Shown piece by piece: positions 1 through 8,213 of a stretch of 32,420 nucleotides of DNA. Source of the stretch: Verrucomicrobiota bacterium (GTDB taxonomy: Bacteria > Verrucomicrobiota > Verrucomicrobiia > Verrucomicrobiales > V1-33). The stretch covers positions 1-32,420 of the forward strand of contig QQNF01000046.1 of assembly GCA_003402705.1 (NCBI GenBank), in the 5' to 3' direction. Position 1 is the stretch's first letter; each line of letters starts with the position of its first letter. Made by a program: the position numbers and the translations under genes. Below the pieces are notes generated by a model, which saw only the letters and a program-made list of their open reading frames with translations, was not told where the DNA came from and ran no database searches.

Positions 1-2207
1 GACTCGATTTCGACGACCACGGCCAGATGTTCATTACCGCCTGCGTCATACCGCATCTCTGGCATGTGATCCCCGGCGGCATCTATCATCGCCAGGGCGG
101 CAGCCACATCAACCCTTACGTCTTCGACGACATCAAGACCATTGCGAACCACAGCCATCGCTCCGCCCACGGCGGTGCTCGCATCTACCTGGCCGATGAA
201 TTTCCCAGGGAATACCGCAACCGCATCTTCATGGCCAACCTCCATGAGCACGATGTAATCACGGACATCCTGGAACCGAGCGGATCAGGCTTTATCGGTC
301 ACCACGGCGACGAACCACTCTCCGCCCACGACAACGCCTGGGTGGGCTTCAGCATGGAGATAGGACCTGATGGTGCGGCCTACGTGCTCGACTGGCATGA
401 CCGCGATATTTGCGGCGATGCCATACACGACAAAGACACCGGCCGCATCTACCGCCTCGCGCCGAAGGGCCTGCAAGGGAAGCAAGGCATCAATCTCGCC
501 GCGCAGACCGATCTAGAACTCGTCGGCCTGCTGACGCATCGCAACGATTGGTATAGCCGTCGTGCCCGCGTGTTGCTTCAGCATCGCGCTGCTGCGGGTC
601 AACTCGACGCAGCAGTGCCTGAGAAGCTGTGGGAACTCTTTGCACAAACCAAAACCTCCGCGCATCAACTCCGCGCACTCTGGGCGTTGCACATCACGCA
701 GAATCTCCCCGCAGATCGTTTGCTGCCGCTGCTCGATCATGCCGAGCCCTACATTCGCGGCTGGGCCATCCAGTTGCTTGGCGAAGATCACGCTTACAGC
801 CCGGCAGCTTTGGCAAAGTTCACCGCGATGGCGGAGAAGGACAGCTCGCCCATCGTGCGTCTTTACCTCGCGGCGGCGCTTCAGCGCATGAACATGGCGG
901 AGCGCTGGCCCATCGCGCAGAACCTCGTCGCTCATGCGGAGGACGCAGCGGATCACAACCTGCCGAAGATGCTTTGGTTTGGCATCGAGCCAATGGTGGA
1001 AGCCGATGCCTCGCGAGCGATGGCGCTCGCCACTCACAGCAGGATCCCGCGGCTCGTGCCATACATAGCCCGCCGTGCCATCGCTGCCAGACAGCTTGAG
1101 CCCGTGGCCGCCACACTGCTGAGCAATACCGATCTCGCCCTGCGTCTCCAGCTTCTCGAAGGCGTGCGCGATGGACTCAAATCGCTGGGCCGCAATGTGA
1201 TCACAAAGCCGAAGAACTGGGACGACGCCTTAGCCGCACTCGATGCGACCAAGGATGCGAAGCTCTCCGACTTCACCGCGCAGATTGGTCAGCTCTTCGG
1301 CGATACCAGAGCCGCCGCCGCACAACTTGCCGTGCTCAAGGAACCAGCAGCACCGATAGAGCGTCGTCGGCAAATCCTCACCGCCTTTGCCCGCGACGCC
1401 TATGCCGCTGCACTGCCAGTGGTGCTATCGCTGCTCGATGAACCCGCCGTGCGCCGCGATGCCATCCGCGCGCTGGCTTCCTTCGATGATCCTCAGGTGG
1501 CCGCCACCCTGATCAACCGCTACGCCAGGCTCTCCGCCGCCGAGAAATCCGAAGTTGTCTCAGCGCTCTCTGCACGCCGCAGCACCGCCAGCGCGTTGGT
1601 CGCTGAGCTGAAGAAGAACACCATTCCGAAGACCGATGTCACCGCCTTTGACGCCCGCCAGCTCTACCGCGTGCTCGGGCCGTCGTTCGTCGAGTTCTGG
1701 GGTCCCATCACCCAACTCGCCAGCGACAAGCAGGCCGATATGGCAAAGTATAAAGCCATGCTCACCGATGCCGTGCTTGCCAAAGCCAACACCGGTCATG
1801 GCCGCGCCATCTTCGAGCGCACCTGCGTCGCGTGCCACATGCTCTACGGCGCAGGCGGCATTGTCGGCCCCGACCTCACCGGCTCCAATCGCGCCAATCT
1901 CGACTACATCCTCTCGCAGATCCTCAACCCCAGCGAGGTCATGCAGGAATGCTATCAGCTCGTCATCGTCACCACTCGCGATGGCCGCACCCTCTCCGGC
2001 ACGGTCGCCGCAGAAGACAATCAGCAGCTCACGCTCCGCCTTGTAGGGCAGGACAGCATCGTCACCAAATCCGAAATCCTCTCCCGCGAGAAATCCCCCA
2101 TCTCCATGATGCCAGAGGGCCTGCTCAACACCCTCAAAGACGACGAAGTCCGCGACCTCATCGCCTACCTCCGCACCACGCAGCAGGTGCCACTGGAGAA
2201 GCAGTGA
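1..2207 (+). CDS. PVC-type membrane-bound dehydrogenase with HEAT repeats and C-terminal heme-binding domain (5' partial)
   Basis: The reading frame is open to the left edge, so the N-terminus lies outside the window; residue numbers here count from the Met codon at 27. Residues 1-150 look like the last blades of the large Pirellula/Verrucomicrobium-type dehydrogenase propeller (motifs HGGARIYLADEFP and DGAAYVLDWHDRD). Residues about 155-540 are helical, HEAT-like repeats. The C-terminus carries a single c-type heme site, C600-V-A-C603-H604, followed by VGPDLTGSNR and a segment typical of the PVC heme-binding domain (TIGR02603-like). Such proteins are secreted or periplasmic; they are thought to oxidise sugars or alcohols and pass electrons to the attached cytochrome, but substrates are unknown. 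No downstream gene is close enough to prove an operon. Family assignment is from recall of motifs; the specific reaction is not known. Confidence 0.85.
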   Translation, partial: LDFDDHGQMFITACVIPHLWHVIPGGIYHRQGGSHINPYVFDDIKTIANHSHRSAHGGARIYLADEFPREYRNRIFMANLHEHDVITDILEPSGSGFIGHHGDEPLSAHDNAWVGFSMEIGPDGAAYVLDWHDRDICGDAIHDKDTGRIYRLAPKGLQGKQGINLAAQTDLELVGLLTHRNDWYSRRARVLLQHRAAAGQLDAAVPEKLWELFAQTKTSAHQLRALWALHITQNLPADRLLPLLDHAEPYIRGWAIQLLGEDHAYSPAALAKFTAMAEKDSSPIVRLYLAAALQRMNMAERWPIAQNLVAHAEDAADHNLPKMLWFGIEPMVEADASRAMALATHSRIPRLVPYIARRAIAARQLEPVAATLLSNTDLALRLQLLEGVRDGLKSLGRNVITKPKNWDDALAALDATKDAKLSDFTAQIGQLFGDTRAAAAQLAVLKEPAAPIERRRQILTAFARDAYAAALPVVLSLLDEPAVRRDAIRALASFDDPQVAATLINRYARLSAAEKSEVVSALSARRSTASALVAELKKNTIPKTDVTAFDARQLYRVLGPSFVEFWGPITQLASDKQADMAKYKAMLTDAVLAKANTGHGRAIFERTCVACHMLYGAGGIVGPDLTGSNRANLDYILSQILNPSEVMQECYQLVIVTTRDGRTLSGTVAAEDNQQLTLRLVGQDSIVTKSEILSREKSPISMMPEGLLNTLKDDEVRDLIAYLRTTQQVPLEKQ

Positions 2208-2226
2208 ATTCAGATCCCTGAACACG

Positions 2227-2542
2227 ATGAATTGCCGCACAGTCAGTTTCGCCCCACTGCACTGGCCTCTGGCCGCGCTGCACGGTGGTGATGGCCGCCA
2301 CGGCCAATGCTGCCGAGACCCCGCCGGGCAGGGCCGGGACCGCCAAGAAAGACGGCATGAGATACAGGATTCTAACCACCCAACACCACAACGGATTCAG
2401 CAGCATCCAGTCAAGCATGACGCCTTACAGCGTCGCCGACGCCACGCCTTTGCTCACGATCCCGTCGGCTGCGCCCGGCCGTTTCGTCTCCACCTACCGG
2501 ATCGACATCAAACCCGTCAGCATCGCCACTCCTCCCCCCTGA
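2227..2542 (+). pseudogene. Decayed alpha-L-fucosidase (GH29) remnant
   Basis: The frame beginning at the ATG at 2285 reads KKDGMRYRILTTQHHNGF, then SSMTPYSVADATP. This matches the conserved GH29 core in which a Lys-Lys-Ala-Gly-Met-Lys-Tyr stretch leads into TTKHHDGF and a DATP motif. Only about 60 residues remain of an enzyme normally over 400 residues long; the catalytic Asp region is absent. A signal-peptide-like start (MNCRTVSFAPLHWPLAAL) lies in a different frame from 2227 and would join VMAATANAAET only after a frameshift near 2281. So the piece appears to be a signal peptide joined to an internal core fragment by deletion, plus one frameshift. It sits 6 nt before the GH127 gene, so it probably marks a lost neighbour in a polysaccharide-degradation cluster. 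A functional small peptide is unlikely. Confidence 0.65.
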
Positions 2543-2548
2543 ATACTC

Positions 2549-4585
2549 ATGAGAACACAACAAAAACATTTGTTCGCTTTAGCCGTCATGGGCGCGATGA
2601 TGATCCGCGGGAACGCCGCCGGGAATCAAGAGAACCTACCGCCGGTTCGCGGCTTTCAGGAAGTAGGGAAGGCGCAGGTCGAACTGAGCAGCGGCTTCTG
2701 GGGTCCACGAATCAAGACCACTCATGACGTCACGATTCCGCACGCGCTCGATGAACTTGAAAAAGACGGCCACGTCACCAACTTCGACAGGGCGGCAGGT
2801 CATCTCGACGTGCCGCTGAAGGGCCACCATGCTTTCGACTCCGATTTATACAAAACGCTGGAGGGAGCCTTGAATTCGTTGGAGCAGTTCAACGACCCGG
2901 CGCTGAAGAAACGGGTGGACGGCATCATTGACCGCATCCTCGCCGCCCAGCAGAAGGATGGATTTCTCATCACTTGGTTCATCGTGAACGGACTCGACAA
3001 ACGCTGGGAAGATCTCCGGCTGGAGCACCAGATGTACAATGCTGGCCACTTCTTCGAGATGGCGGTGGAGCATCAGCATCTCACCGCTGAGCCGAAGGTG
3101 ATCGATTCCGCCAAGCGCTTCGCTGATCATATCGACGAAACCTTCGGACCTAACAAGCGATATGACGTGGACGGGCACCAGGAGGTCGAACTGGCTCTCG
3201 TCAGATTATACCGCTCCACCGGTGAGCGCCGCTATCTGGACCTCGCAAAGTTCTTCCTGGATGAGCGTGGATATGCCCACGGCACCGAAAGAAAACCGTT
3301 CGATCCCAGGACGCAGGTTCTTCCGAAAGCCCCTGAGGGTAAACTGACCCCGGAACAAAAACGGGAGTTCTGGCATGCGCGTTTGAGGCTGCGCAACGGA
3401 CGGATGCAGGATCACAAACCCGTGGTGGATCAACATGAAGCGGTCGGCCATGCGGTAAGGGCCGGTTACATGTACTCAGCCATGGCGGACATTCTCCGCT
3501 TCACGGATGCGCCCGGTTACGAGAACGCTCTGGATCACCTCTGGAACGATGTGGTGGGACGGAAAATGTATATCACAGGCGGTCTTGGGTCGGGGCAATA
3601 TGACGATGAGGGTTTTGGTGACGCCTATCTCCTACCCAACGAGTCTGCCTACAACGAGTCCTGCGCGGCGATCGCCCACGTGTTCTGGCAACACCGGATG
3701 AACCTGCTCAAAGGCCAGTCCAAGTATACCGATATGATGGAATTGGCACTCTATAACGGGGTGCTCTCGGGGATCTCAATCTCTGGCGACCATTTCTTCT
3801 ATCAAAATCCGCTGGCCAGCGCAAATGGCGGCCCGCGCGATTCGTGGATCGGATTGTCATGCTGCCCGACCAACCTCGCGCGAATCCTTCCGCAGATCGG
3901 CGGTCTGGTTTATGCCCAAAGCAAGAAGCAGGTTCTCGTCAACCTGTATGCCTCCGGCACCGCGAAGCTGCAGATGGACGATGGTTCCACCCTCAATCTG
4001 ACCCAGCAGACGGAGTATCCCTGGGATGGCAAAGTCCGCCTTACGGTCGATCCGCCGCAGGCAACTGACTTCTCCCTGAATTTGCGGCTTCCCGGCTGGG
4101 CGCTCGGCCGGCCTGTTCCCAGCGACTTATACCGCCCCAGTGATGCGAAGGTTTCTCCGGTCCTTCTAACGGTCAACGGCAAGCAGACCGATGCCACGCC
4201 CGGCGATGACGGTTATGTGCATCTGCAGCGGTCCTGGAAGCGAGGCGATGTGGTAGAACTGGATCTGCCCATGCCGATCCGGCGCATCCTGGCAAACGAA
4301 AAAGTCGAGGCTGACCGCGGCAAGGTCGCCTTGATGCGCGGCCCCATCGTTTATTGCATGGAAGCCGCCGATCAACCGGACGTGAATCTCACCCGACTGA
4401 TTCTGCCACGCGCCGCGGAAATGAAGGCCAAACATCGTAACGACCTCCTGGGTGGTGTCACCGTTCTCGAAGGTGAAGCTCTCGATGAAGGCGGCAAGCC
4501 GGTCAAAGTGACAGCCATTCCTTATTACGCGTGGCAAAACCGGAGCAAGGGCGCGATGACCGTCTGGATCCCGGAAAAATCATAA
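2549..4585 (+). CDS. GH127 family (DUF1680) beta-L-arabinofuranosidase, secreted
   Basis: This 678-residue protein starts with a signal peptide (about residues 1-24, ending GNAAG) and then a full GH127 (alpha/alpha)6 barrel with C-terminal beta domains. GH127 enzymes remove beta-L-arabinofuranose using a Cys nucleophile held by a zinc site. All the expected residues are visible with the spacing known from Bifidobacterium HypBA1: E354 (acid/base), then E370 and C372 in YNESCA, 16 and 18 residues later, and the Cys pair C438-C439 in SCCPTN, C438 being the nucleophile equivalent. The enzyme is therefore probably active. It follows a GH29 relic and precedes a pectate-lyase-like gene, which fits arabinan, extensin or pectin side-chain degradation. 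The ATG at 2549 is chosen because the signal peptide begins there; no Shine-Dalgarno sequence is visible. Exact substrate is inferred from the family. Confidence 0.9.
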   Translation: MRTQQKHLFALAVMGAMMIRGNAAGNQENLPPVRGFQEVGKAQVELSSGFWGPRIKTTHDVTIPHALDELEKDGHVTNFDRAAGHLDVPLKGHHAFDSDLYKTLEGALNSLEQFNDPALKKRVDGIIDRILAAQQKDGFLITWFIVNGLDKRWEDLRLEHQMYNAGHFFEMAVEHQHLTAEPKVIDSAKRFADHIDETFGPNKRYDVDGHQEVELALVRLYRSTGERRYLDLAKFFLDERGYAHGTERKPFDPRTQVLPKAPEGKLTPEQKREFWHARLRLRNGRMQDHKPVVDQHEAVGHAVRAGYMYSAMADILRFTDAPGYENALDHLWNDVVGRKMYITGGLGSGQYDDEGFGDAYLLPNESAYNESCAAIAHVFWQHRMNLLKGQSKYTDMMELALYNGVLSGISISGDHFFYQNPLASANGGPRDSWIGLSCCPTNLARILPQIGGLVYAQSKKQVLVNLYASGTAKLQMDDGSTLNLTQQTEYPWDGKVRLTVDPPQATDFSLNLRLPGWALGRPVPSDLYRPSDAKVSPVLLTVNGKQTDATPGDDGYVHLQRSWKRGDVVELDLPMPIRRILANEKVEADRGKVALMRGPIVYCMEAADQPDVNLTRLILPRAAEMKAKHRNDLLGGVTVLEGEALDEGGKPVKVTAIPYYAWQNRSKGAMTVWIPEKS

Positions 4586-4895
4586 GCCAAGCTGCCATAG
4601 GCGGGGCGATAATGAGTTTTTCCGCGGCGATGGACAGCATCCGGCTGCTAGGTTGTCGCTCATGTCGAATGAATTTCCCTCCCGAATCTCCCCAATCCGC
4701 CAGATCCCGGCCTCCCGGGAGCTTCTTGATTTCAGATTCTCAGCGTCCAGCGTTTCAGCCTTACCAAAATGCCCCCTTCTCCCCGCAACCTCTTTTTCCC
4801 CCGCCTCGGGTCCGGCCACCGGCTCGTTCCCGACCAAGGGTCAGGCATTTAAATCATGATCTGAAGATCCACCTTGCCGTCTCTTCACAAAAAAT
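4586..4895. other. Gene-free spacer between GH127 and pectate-lyase-like genes
   Basis: No convincing reading frame, tRNA or known motif is seen here. A perfect 10-bp palindrome, CTCCCGGGAG, lies at 4712-4721 but has no following T-run, so it is not called a terminator. The 5' untranslated region and promoter of the next gene must lie here, but no clear -35/-10 pair could be picked out. Confidence 0.5.
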
Positions 4896-6674
4896 TTGAA
4901 ATTGAACACCAAAGAAAACCTAATCGTCGTGAACCCTCCAGTATTAACAAACGATTGTTTGTCCTTCTGCAAGAACCGTTCCTTTTGGCTCGTGCGTCTC
5001 GCGGCTATCTTTCTGACATTATTTGCTCCCGCCGGAATAGCGAAAGCCGCCGGGGAGGAACAGGCTGAACTCGACTCGCTGTTGGCGAAGGTGGACAAGC
5101 AACTCCTGGCCGACTGCCAGAGCGACTTCCGTAGTTGGTTGGATGCTGGACTCACCAATCGAACCGGCCCGTTTGTCCCTCTCCGCGTTGGCCCCAATGA
5201 ATGGGGTTATCTCAAGCGAACGAGCGATGGCCGATTCGATGTCAACTTGCAGTGGAGCATGGCCGCCGGAGCTGCTTTTCCCTACTTCGATGGCACGTTG
5301 GTCTTCGGCGACTCCAAGTACCGTCAGGCCGCCCTGGAGATGGCGGATTTCTTTCTGACCATCCAGGAGAAGGAGGGATTCTGGGGATGCAAATATCTGG
5401 TTGCACCTGCTCGCGGAAACGGAGGAGAGCGGTGGGAAATTGTTAATCAGAGAAATTATCAGGATAAGGACAAGGGCGAGATGTGTCGCTTCCAGGATTA
5501 TTTTCAGACCGGGCCGTTCTACCTGATGTTGGCTGCCTACAAGCAAACCTCTGACGAGAAGTATCGCGCTTCTGCGATCCGGGCAGCGGATTATCTCCTG
5601 TTGATCCAGAATGACAATGGCACATGGCCGGATTACTGGACACAGGGTTACCAGCGAACCGGAAAGACGGTCACGTCAACTTCGGGAACCTTGGAGGGCT
5701 CCTCTTACAACGACGGCTCCACCAGCGCTTCGATGCGCATTCTTCTCTGCGCCTACCGTCTGACCAAAGATCAGAAATACCTGGCCAGGTTCCCCCAGCT
5801 TGGACAATGGCTGTTTGATTCCCAATGGGGTAAAGGCAAGGTCCGTGGGTGGTGTCAGCAGTACGGCGTGGACGGCAAGCCCACCACTGCGCGCAACTTT
5901 GAAATGCCTCTGATCGAAGGTCGCGTCTTCAACCGCTTCATCAGCCAGATGGCCGGTTGGTTCTATATGGCCACGGGTGAAGAACGCTACATCCGGCTGA
6001 TCAAGGAGACGCACGATTGGATGAAATCAGTAGAGAAGCCGGGACCTGATGGTGGTTGGGCTTATCAGTACACACCCGACGGAGATTCCGTGTTCAGCGT
6101 GGGCTACCAGACCTACCGGCATGACCAGCCCCAGTCGTGGCCCAAGGATTTTGGCAGGCATAAGGGGGTCGAATTATTCAGCCGGGTAAAATCACACCTT
6201 GGTTACAGCGAGGAATTGTTGGCCTCATGGGAGAGCGGCGGCTTGGAAAAATCCCGCGCCGCATTTCGCAAACCAAAACAGAGTCCGACTGAGGTGAAGT
6301 TAGCTGCTGCCCGCCGGCTCGTTGACGAGAAGAATCTGGCCGTGGTCCGGCAGCGATTTCTGAAGCAGTACATGGCAGGGGCCGGCGGCAGGACGTTCTT
6401 TGTCAGTCTTGAAGGCATGGCGCAGCTCGACTATCTGCTGAATTACGGCATCGCCACTGGCACAATCCAACCCGACCAACTCGCCCCACGAAATGAGCCG
6501 ATGTGGGCCAGTTCCCACGGCTACGGTGATGTGCGCGGCACGCCGCTTACGGCGGACGACTGGGTTCCCGTCACGCCCATCAACCAGGAAAGTCCGTTCG
6601 AGATCGGCTGGTTCACGCGAGCGTTCGGCGAAGACTTGTGGTCAGGCATTGCGCTGCCTGCGACTGGCAAATAA
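4896..6674 (+). CDS. Secreted pectate-lyase-like (PL10-type) alpha/alpha-toroid protein
   Basis: The product has a signal peptide (hydrophobic core about residues 30-50, ending AKAA) followed by a helical toroid with recurrent repeats such as NGTWPDYW and a central W319-C-Q-Q motif followed by ARNFEMP. This recalls the WCAQ...(A)R(S/A)(Y/F)E(L/P) region of family 10 pectate lyases, which cut polygalacturonate by beta-elimination. Overall length (592 residues) is larger than a lone PL10 domain; the C-terminal 120 residues are unassigned. The start is uncertain. The codon at 4896 is TTG and gives a 26-residue leader before the hydrophobic core, while in-frame TTG at 4959 would give a more typical signal peptide. 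A related unsaturated-glucuronyl or generic toroid hydrolase is the main alternative. The neighbouring GH127 gene supports a role in plant cell-wall glycan breakdown. Confidence 0.6.
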   Translation: MKLNTKENLIVVNPPVLTNDCLSFCKNRSFWLVRLAAIFLTLFAPAGIAKAAGEEQAELDSLLAKVDKQLLADCQSDFRSWLDAGLTNRTGPFVPLRVGPNEWGYLKRTSDGRFDVNLQWSMAAGAAFPYFDGTLVFGDSKYRQAALEMADFFLTIQEKEGFWGCKYLVAPARGNGGERWEIVNQRNYQDKDKGEMCRFQDYFQTGPFYLMLAAYKQTSDEKYRASAIRAADYLLLIQNDNGTWPDYWTQGYQRTGKTVTSTSGTLEGSSYNDGSTSASMRILLCAYRLTKDQKYLARFPQLGQWLFDSQWGKGKVRGWCQQYGVDGKPTTARNFEMPLIEGRVFNRFISQMAGWFYMATGEERYIRLIKETHDWMKSVEKPGPDGGWAYQYTPDGDSVFSVGYQTYRHDQPQSWPKDFGRHKGVELFSRVKSHLGYSEELLASWESGGLEKSRAAFRKPKQSPTEVKLAAARRLVDEKNLAVVRQRFLKQYMAGAGGRTFFVSLEGMAQLDYLLNYGIATGTIQPDQLAPRNEPMWASSHGYGDVRGTPLTADDWVPVTPINQESPFEIGWFTRAFGEDLWSGIALPATGK

Positions 6675-6705
6675 GGGTGGAGAAAGTCGAAGAGGTCTGT
6701 CCAAT

Positions 6706-6753
6706 GGCATACCCTCCATACCCCAAACCGAAGGCTTGACGGAGGGCAATGCC
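6706..6753. terminator. Candidate bidirectional terminator (interrupted inverted repeat)
   Basis: GGCAT-A-CCCTCC (6706-6717) pairs with GGAGGG-CA-ATGCC (6741-6753), leaving a loop of about 23 nt. It lies midway between two convergent genes, where a shared terminator is expected. The long loop and lack of a T-run make this only a possibility. Confidence 0.3.
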
Positions 6754-6805
6754 AGAACGCTCCCCAGCTCAACAGCGCCCTCAATCGCCCACAATACACG
6801 AGCCC

Positions 6806-7963
6806 TCACTTCTTCGGCACGGGCACCTCTTTGCCCAATTCCTTCATGGCCGCCGTCACACGATCCGGCGTCCAGTAGCCGCTGGGATCGAAGATCTGCG
6901 TCCCCGGGTACATCTGCACGATCTCATCCAGCTGCTTCGCCGTCAGTGCGCCCTTGCCGGACCGCATCATCACCATCCGTTCCTTCCTGGGCACCACCGC
7001 CAACCCCTTCGCGGTCACGTCAGTCATCCCGACATAAAGGTTATCCAGCTCAGTCATCCCTTTCAGCGCCTCCATCCCCTTGTCGGTGATTCTCGTTCCG
7101 TCCAGCCCGAGGTCATGCACTTTCGTCAGTCCAGCAAGCGATGGCATCCCGGCATCCGTGATCATCGTCTTGTTCAGACCCAGAAAACTCAGCTCCTTCA
7201 TACCCTCCAGCGCCCTCATATCCACGTCCCCGAAGTTCGTATTGGACAGGAACAGATCCCGCATCCCCGTCAACCCGGCCAGATGAACCCAACCGGCGGA
7301 CGTGACCTTTTTACTGTCCGTCCAGAACCGCTTCATCGCCTTCATCTGACCAATCCGCTCCATGCACGCGTCGTCCACGAAATCCCCGAACAACGTCAGT
7401 TGTTCAAGGCTCTCCACCCCATTGAGGAACTTCAGGAAACCCGCAGGCGTAATGCTGGACGTCGTGTGGCCGAACCCTTTGAGACCCTTGATCTGTCCGG
7501 CATAGCCCAGAACCTCGTCCGTGACCGGATAGCTGCCGAGAATCAGGGACTTCAGTTGCGTCAGCTTCGGCAGCACCACGAACGCATCGGCCGCCACCTC
7601 CGTCGCATACATGTCAAGGTAGCGGAGTTTCGGTAGCGCAGCCAGCGCGCCCAACCCGTCCGCGGTCACCTTCCCCTTATACATCATCACCCGCTCAATC
7701 TCCGGCAGTTGCGCGATCAGCCGCAGGTTCTCGTCTGTCGCGTTGTTCGCCTCACCCCCATTCAGCCCGGTGCCGAGATTGACCGCCGGTCCACCATCCT
7801 TGGACTCGATGGTCAAACTCAGCAGGTTCACCTGGTTCGCCTTCAGCTTCGCAAGAACCGCCTCGCGGTCGCCGACTGTCGGCGGGTCGGCGGCCCAAAC
7901 GGCGCAGCCGAACATCACCAGCAGACCAGTTCCAAGGAACCAGGCCAGCATTGGGAAACGCAT
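6806..7963 (-). CDS. Secreted leucine-rich-repeat protein
   Basis: The protein begins with a signal peptide (MRFPMLAWFLGTGLL..., cleavage probably after VWAA). The body is a run of about ten leucine-rich repeats of the RNI/cysteine-containing type, each of 23-25 residues, with pattern L..L..L.L..T.ITD.G...L (for example KTMITDAGMPSLAGL and GTRITDKGMEALKGM). Such repeats form a curved binding surface; no enzymatic motif is seen. The function is unknown, possibly protein or glycan recognition outside the cytoplasm. The chosen ATG at 7963 has GAGG six bases upstream. ATG at 7975 (12 nt longer) and GTG at 7987 are in-frame alternatives. It is transcribed in the same direction as the deacetylase gene, but 250 nt separate them, so a shared operon is uncertain. 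Confidence 0.8.
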   Translation of the reverse strand: MRFPMLAWFLGTGLLVMFGCAVWAADPPTVGDREAVLAKLKANQVNLLSLTIESKDGGPAVNLGTGLNGGEANNATDENLRLIAQLPEIERVMMYKGKVTADGLGALAALPKLRYLDMYATEVAADAFVVLPKLTQLKSLILGSYPVTDEVLGYAGQIKGLKGFGHTTSSITPAGFLKFLNGVESLEQLTLFGDFVDDACMERIGQMKAMKRFWTDSKKVTSAGWVHLAGLTGMRDLFLSNTNFGDVDMRALEGMKELSFLGLNKTMITDAGMPSLAGLTKVHDLGLDGTRITDKGMEALKGMTELDNLYVGMTDVTAKGLAVVPRKERMVMMRSGKGALTAKQLDEIVQMYPGTQIFDPSGYWTPDRVTAAMKELGKEVPVPKK

Positions 7964-8213
7964 GGGTAGCCTCATAAGATGGTGCACGGAAACGCGACTC
8001 TATTCACAGCCGCCAATAGTTGGATCTACACCGAACATGTAATGCCAAGCGAAGATCCGTTGGAAAAATGACCATCTCACCATCCCTCTCAGAAGTCAAC
8101 CCACCTGCCAGCCCGCCCCCCTGCGCCCAGCCTCCACCTCTCCCCACCAGCCCTTCGCGCCCCCGCGTGAGCCCTTCATGCTCCGCCATCAACCATCCAC
8201 CACGTCTATGCCC

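Noticed and set aside
4712..4721. Palindrome CTCCCGGGAG as terminator of the GH127 gene
   Set aside because: The stem is short with no loop and no T-run follows on either strand.
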